This document shows positions 31,025 through 43,026 of a stretch of 64,000 bases of DNA, in pieces (within the stretch, counting starts at the first letter, position 1; the number at the start of each line of letters is the position of its first letter). The position numbers were made by a program, and so were the translations under genes. The notes beneath the pieces were generated by a model, which was given only the letters and a program-made list of their open reading frames with translations, made no database searches and had not been told where the DNA came from. The DNA is from Axinella damicornis. Taxonomy: Eukaryota > Porifera > Demospongiae > Axinellida > Axinellidae. The stretch is taken from positions 4,672,883 through 4,736,882 of the forward strand of contig OZ007512.1 of NCBI GenBank assembly GCA_963931865.1, given 5' to 3'.

Positions 31025-33497
31025 AACAGTGGATAACAGGCTCTCTCTCCTCCCCTCTATGAGCCTGGGAACCAGGTCATAACAGGCTCTCTCTCCTCCC
31101 CTCTACGAGCCTGGGAACCTGGTCATAAGAGGCTCTCTCCCCTCCCTTCTACGATCCTGGGAACCAGGTCATAACAGGCTCTCTCTCCTTCCCTCTACGA
31201 GCCTGGGAACCTGGTCATAACAGGCTCTCTCCCCTCCCCTCTACGATCCTGGGAACCAGGTCACAACAGGCTCTCTCTCCTCACCTCTACGAGCCTGGGA
31301 ACCAGGTCATACATGTAACAGGCTCTATATCCTCTCCTCTACGAGCCTGGGAACCAGGTCATAACAGGCTCTCTCTCCTTCACTCTACGAGCCTGGGAAT
31401 CAGGTCATAACAGGCTCTCTCTCCTCCCCTCTACGAGCCTGGGAACCAGGTCATAACAGGCTCTCTCTCCTCCCCTCTACGAGCCTGGGAACCTGGTCAT
31501 AAGAGGCTCTCTCCCCTCCCTTCTACGATCCTGGGAACCAGGTCATAACAGGCTCTCTCTCCTTCCCTCTACGAGCCTGGGAACCTGGTCATAACAGGCT
31601 CTCTCCCCTCCCCTCTACGATCCTGGGAACCAGGTCACAACAGGCTCTCTCTCCTCACCTCTACGAGCCTGGGAACCAGGTCATACATGTAACAGGCTCT
31701 ATATCCTCTCCTCTACGAGCCTGGGAACCAGGTCATAACAGGCTCTCTCTCCTTCACTCTACGAGCCTGGGAATCAGGTCATAACAGGCTCTCTCTCCTC
31801 CCCTCTACGAGCCTGGGAACCAGGTCATAACAGGCTCTCTCTCCTCCCCTCTACGAGCCTGGGAATCAGGTCATAACAGGCTCTCTCTCCTCCCCTCTAC
31901 GAGCCTGGGAACCCGGTCATAACAGGCTCTCTCCCCTCCCCTCTAAGATAATGGGAACCTGGTCATAACAGGCTCTCTCCCCTCCCCTCTACGATCCTGG
32001 GAACCTGGTCATAACAGGCTCTCTCCCCTCCCCTCTACGATCCTGGGAACCTGGTCATAACAGGCTCTCTCCCCTCGCCTCTACGAGCCTGGGAACCAGT
32101 TCATAACAGGCTCTATCTCCTCCCCTCTACGAGCCTGGGAACCAGGTCATAACAGGCTCTCTCTCCTTCCCTCTACGAGCCTGGGAACCTGGTCATAACA
32201 GTCTCTCTCCCCTCCCCTCTACGATCCTGGGAACCAGGTCATAACAGGCTCTCTCTCCTCCCTTCTACGAGCCTAGGAAGCTGGTCATAACAGGCTCTCT
32301 CCCCTCCCCTCTACGATCCTGGGAACCTGTCACAACAGGCTCTCTCTCCTCACCTCTACGAGCCTGGGAACCAGGTCATACATGTAACAGGCTCTATATC
32401 CTCCCCTCTACCAGCCTGGGAACCAGGTCATAACAGGCTCTCTCTCCTCCACTCTACGAGCCTGGGAATCAGGTCATAACAGGCTCTCTCTACTCCCCTC
32501 TACGAGCCTGGGAACCAGGTCATAACAGGCTCTCTCTCCTCCCATCTACGAGCCTGGGAACCAGGTCATAACAGGCTCTCTCTCCTTCCCTCTACGAGCC
32601 TGGGAACCAGGTCATAACAGGCTCTCTCTCCTCCACTCTAGAAGCCTGGGAACCAGGTCATAACAGGCTCTCTCTCCTCCCCTCTACGAGCCTGGGAACC
32701 AGGTCATAACAGGCTCTCTCCCCTCCCCTCTACAAACCTGGGAACCTGGTCACAACAGGCTCTCTCCCCTCGCCTTTACGAGCCTGGGAACCAGGTCATA
32801 ACAGGCTCTCTCCCCTCCCCTCTACGATCCTGGGAACCCGGTCATAACAGGCTCTCTCCCCTCCCCTCTACGATCCTGGGAACCCGGTCATAACAGGCTC
32901 TCTCCCCTCCCCTCTACGATCCTGGGAACCTGGTCATAACAGGCTCTCTCCCCTCGCCTCTACGAGCCTGGGAACCAGGTCATAACAGGCTCTCTCCCCT
33001 CCCCTCTACGATCCTGGGAACCTGGTCATAACAGGCTCTCTCCCCTCCCCTCTACGATCCTGGGAACCTGGTCATAACAGGCTCTCTCCCCTCCCCTCTA
33101 CGATCCTGGGAACCTGGTCATAACAGGCTCTCTCCCCTTCGCCTTTACGAGCCTGGGAACCAGGTCATAACAGGCTCTCTCCCCTCCCCTCTACGATCCT
33201 GGGAACCTGGTCACAACAGCCTCTCTCCCCTCGCCTTTACGAGCCTGGGAACCAGGTCATAACAGGCTCTCTCCCCTCCCCTCTACGATCCTGGGAACCT
33301 GGGAACTTGGTCACAACAGGCTCTCTCTCCTCGCCTCTACGATCCTGGGAACCAGGTCATAACAGGCTCTCTCTCCTCCACTCTATGAGCCTGGGAACCA
33401 GGTCATAACAGGCTCTCTCTCCTCCCTTCTATGAGCCTGGGAACCAGGTCATAACAGGCTCTCTCTCCTCCCCTCTACGAGCCTGGGAACCAGGTTA
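31025..33497. repeat. Minisatellite, about 46 bp unit, about 53 copies
   Basis: Unit ATAACAGGCTCTCTCTCCTC + CCCTCTACGAGCCTGGGAAC + CAGGTC. Variants with GATCCTGG or GGGAACCTGG alternate. A variant containing CATACATGTAACAGGCTCTA occurs at about 31313, 31684 and 32383. The first two are 371 bp apart, and the eight units around them are repeated as a block, showing higher-order duplication. The first unit is preceded by GACAAACAGTGGATAACAGG, which is the TIR sequence of the 29814-30424 element. Confidence 0.97.
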
Positions 33498-33538
33498 ATG
33501 ATATTGCCTCCAAAAAGCTAACAAATGTAGGAGTATGT

Positions 33539-33643
33539 TAACTGTCATCGCACATGACCAGATCTCCCAGGCCTCCCCTTGCCGTATTAGCATACGGCAA
33601 GTGATCAAATACTGGTGGTGGGAATGGCCTGGGAACGAGGCTA
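33539..33643. mobile_element. Chimeric-ended MITE, 105 bp, 9-bp duplication
   Basis: Left end TAACTGTCATCGCACATGAC and right end TGGCCTGGGAACGAGGCTA differ at the tips, but the interior (CAGGCCTCCCC, ACGGCAAGTGATC) is inverted. GGAGTATGT flanks it at 33530-33538 and 33644-33652. Confidence 0.9.
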
Positions 33644-34029
33644 GGAGTATGTCATCCTACAGTGTCCAATGATTCAAGTACTGCACATTATACAAATAGC
33701 ACTAGATTTTGCAAACTTGCTTTCAAGGTCAAAGGCAACAGTTCCCCCATCCTGTGCCATGAAGGGCTTCTCGAGGGACATGAACCTCTCCTGGAGGGAA
33801 GAGGAGCAGCAACTGGGGATGGGACGGTGACAGCAACTCCATGGACACCAACTGTACCCTGACCTCATACCCAGACCACTCGGGAACACCAACAGTACCC
33901 TGCAGTGTCAACCCAGGCCATTTGGGCAGAACAGCAGACATAATTTAATACCTGAGCCAATTGGACACCAGGTAGGTAGGGCCTGAAAGATTATCTGTTC
34001 ACCAACTAAGGCTGTTGGATGTCATTCTT

Positions 34030-34300
34030 TCATTACAACCCAATTAGTCAACTAGGGAAATTCCCTAGTCTTTGAGCCTGTTGGTTCAGGTACTCCATAG
34101 CATGTAGAAATTCTAGAGTGCTTGAACAAAAATATTTTCTGATGTCAGTGGTGTGACTAATGTCAGTTCAATTACATAGTCGCTTAGGGAAATTCCCTAG
34201 TTGTTGAGCCTGGTTCAGGTATTGGTTCAGGTATTGGTTCAGGTAGCTAAACTCTTATTTTCTGATGTCAGTGGTGTGACTAATGTCAGTTCCTAAACTA
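34030..34300. repeat. 125-bp tandem repeat block, first part
   Basis: Two copies of a unit with TAGGGAAATTCCCTAGT, GAGCCTG, GTTCAGGTA and TTTTCTGATGTCAGTGGTGTGACTAATGTCAGTT. The same unit resumes at 35465. TAGGGAAATTCCCTA is a perfect palindrome. Confidence 0.9.
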
Positions 34301-34377
34301 ACACTGAATTCATCAAAAACAACCCAAGCGGTGGTCACTCCGATATGCGCAATACTTAGAGCTGCGACCGAGGTCAC

Positions 34378-34625
34378 AGTACAGTTACCGGGTCACCGAG
34401 GTTTTTCTGTGCGGTCACAGGGTCACGACGGTTTGGTCACAGGGTCACAGGGTCACAATGGTTTTGTCACAGGGTCACAGGGTCACGATGGGTTTGTCAC
34501 AGGGTCACGATGGTTTTGTCACAGGGTCACGATGGTTTTGTCACAGGGTCACAAGGTCACGATGGTTTGTCACAGGGTCACGATGGTTTTGTCACAGGGT
34601 CACGATGGTTTTCCCAAGCGGTCAC
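34378..34625. repeat. GGTCACAGGGTCAC minisatellite
   Basis: Irregular array of GTCACAGGGTCACGATGGTTTT units (about 22-32 bp), with degenerate relatives near 35400-35450. Open in more than one frame only because it is periodic. Confidence 0.95.
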
Positions 34626-34729
34626 AGGCAAAAATTTTTACGGAAAGTGGAATGCAAACCTACACACTTACAATGTAGCTAGCTATACACATGCAGAGTT
34701 AGCTAGTAGCGATGGCAAGAGGTAAACAG

Positions 34730-34835
34730 TAGCCTCGTTCCCAGGCCTTCCACACCTCCAGTTTTTGATCGCTTGCAGTATGCATAGTGCAAGCGATCAA
34801 AAACTGGAGGTGCGGAAGGCCTGGGAACGAGGCTA
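34730..34835. mobile_element. TAGCCTCG MITE, 106 bp, perfect 9-bp duplication
   Basis: TAGCCTCGTTCCCAGGCCTT...AAGGCCTGGGAACGAGGCTA with a long self-complementary core (CCTCCAGTTTTTGATCGCTT and complement). GGTAAACAG at 34721-34729 and 34836-34844. Confidence 0.97.
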
Positions 34836-35076
34836 GGTAAACAGCGCTTGGTACTATACTGTAGCTAGTACTACCAGCCTTTGCACGTGGTCCTTTGAAG
34901 GGTGTGGTTACAGATTTTTTACTAACTAAACGTTAAAATTACCAGTTTGAGTGACATGATGTGCCAGAGAAGAATCTGTTTGTTGAGGGAGCCTGTGGCC
35001 CAACGGTTTGGCGATATGATGAAGAGGCTATTGAGGAATACAGCAGTGACCGCATAGTAGCAGAATTACTTTTGCT

Positions 35077-35185
35077 TAGCCTCGCGTTCCCAGGCCATTT
35101 CCCCCGCCAGTATTTGATCGCTTGCAGTATGCAGTAATAGTATAATACTACAAGTGATCAAATACTGGTGGTGGGAACGAGGCTA
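35077..35185. mobile_element. TAGCCTCG MITE, 109 bp, perfect 9-bp duplication
   Basis: TAGCCTCGCGTTCCCAGGCC...GGTGGGAACGAGGCTA, core TATTTGATCGCTTGCAGTAT. ACTTTTGCT at 35068-35076 and 35186-35194. Confidence 0.97.
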
Positions 35186-35464
35186 ACTTTTGCTGTTTCC
35201 TGCCGTAAAAAGCGAGTGGTCTGAGGCTCGAGATGTGTTACAAAGGCACAATATGCTTGCCATGCCTCCAAGGAACAGAGTGTACATGTGTTGCTGAATA
35301 CTCTGCTGTGTCACGTCTGAGCTCAGTCTCCTTCGCTGAATAACCTCATGGCTGCTGCATGCTTCGCTGCTTTTCACCAGCGTGGCAGTATAGTTGGGAG
35401 GTCACAGGGTCATGAATAATTTTACAGTGCAGTCATGGGGTCACAAACGATTTTGAGGGCTGGT

Positions 35465-35770
35465 GACCAATTACATAGTCGATTAGGGAAATTCCCTAGT
35501 TGTTGAGCCTGCATGGTTCAGGTACGTACTCCACAGCATGTAGAAACTCTTATTTTCTGATGTCAGTGGTGTGACTAATGTCAGTTCAATTACATAGTCG
35601 ATTAGGGAAATTCCCTAGTTGTTGAGCCTGGTTCAGGTATTGGTTCAGGTACGTACTCCACGGCATGTAGAAACTCTTATTTTCTGATGTCAGTGGTGTG
35701 GCAGATGTGGTTCCTAAACGACGTAGTACTGAATTTACAATCCAATTAGTCAGCTAGGGAAATTGATGCA
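35465..35770. repeat. 125-bp tandem repeat block, second part
   Basis: Two and a half copies of the unit described at 34030-34300, with added ACGTACTCCACAGCATGTAG. The two blocks are separated by about 1.2 kb holding the GGTCAC array and two MITEs. Confidence 0.9.
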
Positions 35771-35810
35771 ATGACATGCTGTGACATGCAGAAATCATGT
35801 TTGTTTACGA

Positions 35811-35930
35811 GGGGCAACCGCACTCCTGGTAGCCGCGTTGCAACCGGTTGCAACTCCACGGTAGCGCAAGCTAGCTAGGTATTATTGCAACACATTCCAA
35901 TTAACGCACATGCCACGTGAGACCGGATGC
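35811..35930. repeat. Dispersed repeat shared with 26758-26892
   Basis: Same ordered blocks as at 26758. It lies immediately upstream of a LINE-like frame, so it may be part of that element. Confidence 0.75.
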
Positions 35931-36654
35931 TCGGTCGTCGACTGATGGCCTGGTAGAGAAATTGGAGAAGTTTCAGGCAGAGCTGGCGAAGAGGATCCTG
36001 AAGTGGCCCAGGCATTTCTCCAACACGGCAGCAATTACAGCAGTGGAATTGAGGACAATGAGGTGTAGGGTGCTGGAGAGGAAGCTGGGAATCTTGCAGC
36101 GGGTGATGGGAAGTCAAGCCGGAGGCCTCAGTGTTAGGGTGAGGGAGGCACTCAGCGATGATGTCTCTTCTCTGTGTCTGGTGAGGGAATGTCAGGAATT
36201 GGAGGATGCCTTAATGACTGGGTACACAGACAGAATCTTGAGAGGTGAAATTGTTGGGTCGAGAGAGATGGCGGAGGATATCAGGAAGAATGACAGACAC
36301 CAGTTGCTGGGTCGGTGTGAGGTGAAGTCTCCCCTGATTGCTCAAGTGGCAGTGGAGGTTGGTTGGAGCAGGCTGTGGGATGCCTGTCTTAGTCTCGGCA
36401 GGCAGCACACAGCTGGGTTGCAGAAGCTGAGCAGGTTGATGGGTCACCACGGCAGAGGACAGCACCCATGCCCATTGTGTGACTTGGAAGGCCCTCAACT
36501 CCAAGCGGCATCAGTTTTAAGGCACATGGTGGACCACCATAGGAGTGAGATCAATCTGGACCGAGACTGTACTGAGGGAGTTTTGATGGGAAGACTTATA
36601 GACTTGAACATCTCTTTTCTACCCAAGTTTAGAAATTTGTATGTCCTCTGTTAG
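35917..36654 (+). pseudogene. C-terminal piece of a LINE-type reverse transcriptase polyprotein
   Basis: An open frame of about 245 codons with no start or upstream RT core. It begins LVEKLEKFQAELAKRILKWP, then RHFSNTAAITAVELRTMRCR, and continues with Arg/Leu-rich helices. Near the end is HPCPLCDLEGPQLQAASVLRH, with a C-x2-C...H-x4-H zinc-knuckle-like arrangement. The sequence resembles the region after the polymerase domain of non-LTR retrotransposons, including the C-terminal CCHH motif. The frame is intact to a TAG at 36652, so insertion may be fairly recent but 5'-truncated, as is usual for LINEs. No poly-A tail was identified. Confidence 0.6.
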
Positions 36655-37179
36655 CTAACAGCTATTGTTCTTTATGTACACTCCGTGCTCCCTGTGGGCG
36701 ATATCGATATTCATTCACATAAACCACATGGATTTATGCAGATGACGTCGCAAAACTTTCCGAGTGTGAACAATGACGTCTATACCACACAACGAAACCA
36801 CGAAGACATGATCGCAGCTTTCACTGTCACGTTTGGAACTTGGTCTGTCATCAATACCATGAGGGATGAGACTACAATGACTACGCTGTCATCTCGGGCA
36901 AGCTTCACATCAAACACGAACGGTATAACACAAGGACTTAACCAAAACCAGTGCGTAGACAGTCTCTTTGTATACTCACTTCAAAGATGCCCTCTGCTCG
37001 GGTTCGAGCATCATCGCTGCACACCCAAGTTGCTGAAGGCACGAAACAGCCTTGTCTAAGTCTTGAATAAAGTCGCCGTTATTGACAAAATACGGTTCCA
37101 CGAACACGTATCTGATGTCAACAAGCCACGGGAATGACGCGTCTTATCCGGGATTCCCAGAATGTCGGGAAATTAAGCG

Positions 37180-37245
37180 CATGCGCAAACAGTGGATATC
37201 AGGCGCTCTTTCCCCCCTCCTCCGCGCCTGGGTTCGAGGCTAGTG
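37180..37245. repeat. Half TAGCCTCG-type TIR
   Basis: GCGCATGCGCAAACAGTGGA...GCGCCTGGGTTCGAGGCTA matches the right TIR of the 29814-30424 element. The left half is not obvious. Confidence 0.65.
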
Positions 37246-37778
37246 GGGCAATACACTCTGTTCACCAGACCCTCCCCTTTTCATGGTGGGGCTGGCTCAC
37301 GAGACTAAGCACGACACTGATACTGTGGACACAGGTATGACTTACCACATCAGCTTGCAGCAGTACCCACACAGGGCGTCATGGCACCGGCCTGCAGTAG
37401 AATTATCCACAGACCTGGAGGGTGTACATTGACGTCATTGTACGCAAGTGTTGATTGATCGCTCAAACTAGACTATGCGATATTCAGAGGCCTACGCAAG
37501 TTAAGATCTAGGGTCTTACCGCATCCAGGGAATCCTAGACACGGCTAGGACAGTACAGCTTCTCCACTCACACGAGCGAGGAAAGTTCGCTCGGGTCAAA
37601 GGTCAAGTATGCGGTTAAAGCAGAGCTCGGTTCCAATCTCTCTCACCGTCTGGGAACGAGGCAGCAGACGATTGTAAATAATAATATTATTGTTGATGCG
37701 AACAGGTAGTTTCCCGCCCCGCCCTCCCCGGAACCGAAACGCAGAAGGGTCTGGGAACCAAACTAACGAACAGGTTCA

Positions 37779-39180
37779 ATGGCTGAGAAAACCACCGCAG
37801 GTTAGCTCGAAGTCTACCTCTACAGTGTATTTTTATACTTGAAGTAATTGGATTAGCAGAGACCATGGAATCACTTGATAATACTCTGGAGTAGCTATAA
37901 TGAGGTCTCAGGTCAGTGAGCCCAAGTCTCGCGGGGCCAGACCTAGTCTCGCGTGGCCCAGACCCTTCCCGGCCGATCCCGCGGCGATTAGTGGGCGGGC
38001 GGGAGGAGGGAGATTATTACATTCCATTTTGCAACGGCATCTTGTTCAGAGTCACCAGACCCTTCTTCCCTCCTCCCTTCCTCCCGCCCCGCCCACTAAT
38101 CGCCGCGGGAAGGGTCTGGGCCACGCGAGACTAGGCCAGACCCACACGGAAGCCGCGAGACTAAGTGAGCCCCGCCTGAAAAACCAGAGACTGTTCCACA
38201 GGAGGGGAGGTCTGAAGGGGCTGGGAACTTACCGTGGAATGCAGTGTCCTGTCACAGCCCCACCCCAGAACATGCCATTAACAACAGTAACTTAGTATAG
38301 TACACTATAGCATTTATACAGACCCTGACTGGCTCTAGGAACTCCCCAGCCCACTGTATAGCGTACGGATGCCAATGTACTGAACCCTCCAGCCCACCAG
38401 ATTTTTCTTATCCTAGAAGTTTAAATGTGGACCCCAGAGCTAACCCTAGTCTCGCAGGCCAGATGTTTGCGGTGCGCAGGAGAGGGGAAAGGAACGTCTG
38501 GTCACTATAGACAGGTTTCTGTGACATGGAGGTAGTAACGTTGTATCAAAATTTAATGTCACGAGGGAGGAAGTGTCTGCACTGCCATTCTGCAACGTCG
38601 GTGACAGCAATAAATGATTGCGTGTTGTTTGTGCTGTTCGCTTGCAACTCTAAAGGCGATCTAACTTGCACTCTTGTTCTCGTTTGAATCTGTGCGGATC
38701 ATGTGGAAGGTGAATGTAATTATTGAATGCTCTCCAATCTGACTGGTGCTGCCAACAGTCTAGTGACGTCCACGAAAACCTGTCTAAAGTGACCAGACAA
38801 TCACCATGAATGTCTGGCCCACGAGACTAAGCTAACTAACCCCTATAGCTAAGGACTTGGTTTGGCAATAATATGGTAAAATGTAATGCAATTTCCTGTA
38901 ATCTGATTGAGTCACACTCCACCGTGTAGCAGGACAAACTGCTGTGTAGCAGGACAAGCTGCTCCCCAGAACCATTATCTCCTTGTGGAATGGGGTCTGG
39001 CCCACTAGACCAGAGAGTCTGAGGTCACATTCCTCTACCCCCCTCCCCCAAATTCACCCTTTAGACACAAGATGCTGAACATCTAATTTTGCCACATCTT
39101 CATGGCTATACATGATTATGATTCAGACCTTGAGATCTTGCTCTGAGCCAGCCATGCATACAGTCCTATGGTGTGTACTT

Positions 39181-39222
<42 letters not shown>

Positions 39223-42200
39223 TCAGACGTTACTATTCTCAATAATGCCCCTCCTGCCAAGTGTGTTATGTGTAGACAGTGTTATCCAGTGAATAATGTC
39301 CCCTTCGTCCAAGTTATGATGATGGGAGTAAAATATGCCTGATTCAAGCTCTGCAAGCAAGGGGTGGCCACTCCAGTAATTGTCATGCTTACACCTGATA
39401 TTCCCTATTGCTAAAGTACTGCCACAAGTTGAGCAGTAATGTGTGACTAGCCTCGGTCCCCGGCTCTCTCCTCAAGGAGAAAGCTGGGGAATGAGGCTAC
39501 ATTGTGACATGCTCACAGGTGGCCAGTCACCAATTGTGACCACGATTGCAGCCATAAAATTGTTGTGGCTATTGGAGAGTTTCCCCTAAGCTGCTGCCTC
39601 TGAGGTCAGGGTGGTGGTGGCTCCATGACGTATGGTGAACACTAGAGTACAATGTAAAGATCTTGTGACAGGACACTGCATTCCACGGTATCCAATGAAT
39701 ATTGAACTGACTAGCACAGCTGCAGCAATGGCAGCAGTGAGGGAGAACAGCTGCAGCAATGGCAGCAGTGAGGGAGAACAGCTGCAGCAATGGCAGCAGT
39801 GAGGGAGAACAGCTGCAGCAATGGCAGCAGTGAGGGAGAACAGCTGCAGCAATGGCGGCAGTGAGGGAGGACAGCATGCTGAACAGCAATTTCAATCAAA
39901 GGGTGCAGTGTGTGTGTATCGGCCAGCAGCCTAGAGCTTAGATCCTGGGATCTGGATCCTGTGATCTGGATCCTGGGATCTGGATCCTAGCCCCACCCCC
40001 AATACTTGCCGTTAGCAACCGTACCTCAATATATGAATAATAGCAAGGCGTGCAGACCCTTAGCCCTCTGTGTATAGCCTGAGGATGATATTATGTACTG
40101 CAACTCCCCCCCCCCCCCCAACAACCAGACAAGCATTAGTGACATTATGTTAGTATCCGTGTGCTATACGGTATTACGTAGACCCAACCCAAAACATGGT
40201 GTAGGTAGATAGATAAATTTAACTTTAGACAGGAAATGTCCTTCAGCCACTTCGCTAATCTTCCAGGGAGTCCTGTGTATAGCGTACGGATGCTAGTGTA
40301 CCATCACTGTTACACATGTAGATAATCTCAATCAGCTCCTCTCAGTTTTAATGTGGACCCCCTAGCTATGAAGTCCCTGACGTTGATCAATCCCTCAAAA
40401 TTAATGGGAAGATGTCCAAATATACAACAGCTGCATCCTGTCTACACAATGATATTCATGAGGTGTATAGTTATGTTATTCCAACTGGTTAAGCAGTTCA
40501 GCCGTTGCTCCACCTCACCCTTGTCAAAGCTCTGGTCACACGTGATGCACCCACTAGCAGGAGCAATCACTCAGCTCAGTTTCCTGTGGGTTAGTAGCCT
40601 CGTCTCCGTGCAAAGTGGCCTGGGGAACGAGCCCAGTGGAGTGGAGATTGTACTACTACATGTATGTTGACGCTAGATGGAGTGTGCATTCTGACTTTTG
40701 GCTCCCATAGCTGTGTAGAGACCCTGTGCAGGGTTTCACATGGGGGACTGCCCCCCCCCCCCCCCCTCCATCACAGAATTTAAGATTCACTATATATTGC
40801 TAAAGTGCTATCATGAGTTTAGCAGCATTAACTGTGACATGCTCAAGGGCGGCCGGTCACCAATGGTGACCTCAGTCACAGCCTATTGTTGAGGCTATGG
40901 GAGGGTTTCACCTGAGGTCAAGACTAGGGGCTCTAACCAATGAATGTTCCAATGCACAATACAGTTATAAGCTCCTCGTCCTAGGATCCTATGCTCTAGG
41001 CTCCTGGCTGATACACACACACTGCACTGTGAAACCCTTGGCTTGCTACTAATGAAGTTACTGTTTAGTATGTTGCTTTCCCTCACTGGCCTCACTAGTG
41101 CTGCAGCTGTTCAGTGGAGTAGTCATGGATACCCAGAGTGGAGTAGAGCATTCACTCAGCATGGTACAATATTCATGTGTTGTTCACCTAACCAGGCTAC
41201 GATGATCACATGCTGAGTATTGTTTGATTCAAGCATTTGAATTGTGGAACCAGGAGCCCATAACGAGAAGGAGCGTCCAACTACGAGAACAAGGGAATCC
41301 ATATTGCAGTGTTACATTGTTATTCACGGGGGGGGGGGGGGGGGGCCCTCGCTGGCTCTTGCTACGTAGAGAAGTTCCAAATAAGGGCACGGTTAGGTTG
41401 CTGCAGATTGAATGAACATGTTCTGTGGCTATAATGCTAATTGGACGTTCCTTCACGTCATGATCTCCTGCATCATCAAATGAAGCCTCACTGGTTCACA
41501 CTTAGTTGATTAGTGGGCGTGGTGGCTAATGTGTCACACAAGCCTGTGTGTGGGAGTCTGGCCTCGCTAGTTCACACTGTGTTGTTGATGAGTGGGCGTG
41601 GTGGCTATTGTGTCACACAAGTCTGTTTGTGGGAGTCTGACCTCACTAGTTCACACTGTGTTGTTAATGAGTGGGCGTGGTGGCTATTGTGTCACACAAG
41701 CCTGTGTGTGGGAGTCTGACCTCACTAGTTCACACTGTGTTGTTGATGAGTGGGCGTGGTGGCTATTGTGTCACACAAGTCTGTTTGTGGGAGTCTGACC
41801 TCACTAGTTCACACTGTGTTGTTGATGAGTGGGCGTGGTGGCTATTGTGTCACACAAGCCTGTGTGTGGGAGTCTGGCCTCACTAGTTCACACTTAGTTG
41901 ATGAGTGGGCGTGGTGGCTAATGTGTCACACAAGTCTGTGTGTGGGAGTCTGACCTCACTAGTTCACACTGTGTTGTTGATGAGTGGGCGTGGTGGCTAT
42001 AGTGTGTCACACAAGCCTGTGTGTGGGAGTCTGGCCTCACTAGTTCACACTGTGTTGTTGATGAGTGGGCGTGGTGGCTAATATGTCACACAAGCCTGTG
42101 TGTGGGAGTCTGGCCTCACTAGTTCACACTGTGTTGTTGATGAGTGGGCGTGGTGGCTAATGTGTTACACAAGCCTGTGTGTGGGAGTCTGACCTCACTA

Positions 42201-42989
42201 GTTCACACTGTGTTGTTGATGAGTGGGCGTGGTGACTAATGTGTCACACAAGCCTGTGCGTGTGAGTCTGGCCTCACTAGTTCACACTGTGTTGTTGATG
42301 AGTGGGCGTGGTGGCTAATGTGTAACACAAGTCTGTGTGTGGGAGTCTGACCTCACTAGTTCACACTGTGTTGTTGATGAGTGGGCGTGGTGGCTAATGT
42401 GTCACACAAGCCTGTGTGTGGGAGTCTGACCTCACTAGTTCACACTGTGTTGTTGATGAGTGGGTGTGGTCATAGTCTGGCCTGCGACGCTAAGTCAGAA
42501 GGTGCAAGCTAGACTGAACTTGGATCACAGGAGATTTGTACTGTGGAAGTAATCTGTGTTGGGTTGGTTGGGTCTGGGTTGTCAGAATAGAGAGGTGGAG
42601 TTTTGTAACATTCTGCTTGTTTCATGGTGTTCTCCCTCCCTCTCCACTTCAGCTCCACCACTGACGGTTGAGAGTGTCTGTGAGGCTGTGCAGGGAGTGG
42701 AGTGGACAGCTCTGGGTCGACGTCTCATTAGAGCTGGCAAGTATGATGAAATCGAGCAACTGCAGGACATTAGTAATGAGGAAAGTCTCCGGGCAGTGGT
42801 GGAGTGTTGGCTTGGTGGTGAGGCAGCTGTTGGTTATGAACCATCTTGGAGGAGCCTTGTTTGGGCACTGGATTGTGGAAACCAAACCAGCGTTGCCGAC
42901 ACGATCCGCCATTTCACTGAACCTGTCCTAGGTAAGTCATGTGACTCCACCACTGTATCCACATTCTTGTATAAGTCCACATGTTTCAT

Positions 42990-43026
<37 letters not shown>

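Larger units (their letters stand above)
38330..41060. repeat. Diverged local duplication
   Basis: TATAGCGTACGGATGC, TTTAAATGTGGACCCC-type words, TTGCTAAAGT, TGTGACATGCTCA...GGTCACCAATGGTGACC and a GAGGTCA block occur in the same order at 38357-39610 and again at 40276-40920. Poly-C tracts (39183-39218, 40103-40118, 40751-40766) lie between. No exon is recognised. Confidence 0.6.

Noticed and set aside
31025..33497. Possible repeat-protein gene
   Set aside because: The 46-bp unit is not a multiple of three and stops occur in all frames.
34283..34725. Plus-strand frames rich in VTGSQGHDG repeats
   Set aside because: Produced by the GGTCACAGGGTCAC array. No start, splice or family evidence.
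39569..39899. Leu/Cys/His-rich minus-strand frames
   Set aside because: Produced by the 31-bp repeat, which is open in every minus-strand frame.
41513..41953. Four overlapping short plus-strand frames
   Set aside because: They are created by the 79-bp minisatellite, whose unit lacks stops in that frame and shifts frame from unit to unit.
37134..42652. Search for TRP-type transmembrane exons or further ankyrin exons
   Set aside because: No frame with splice sites and hydrophobic helices in register was found. The sequence is repeats and intron-like DNA.
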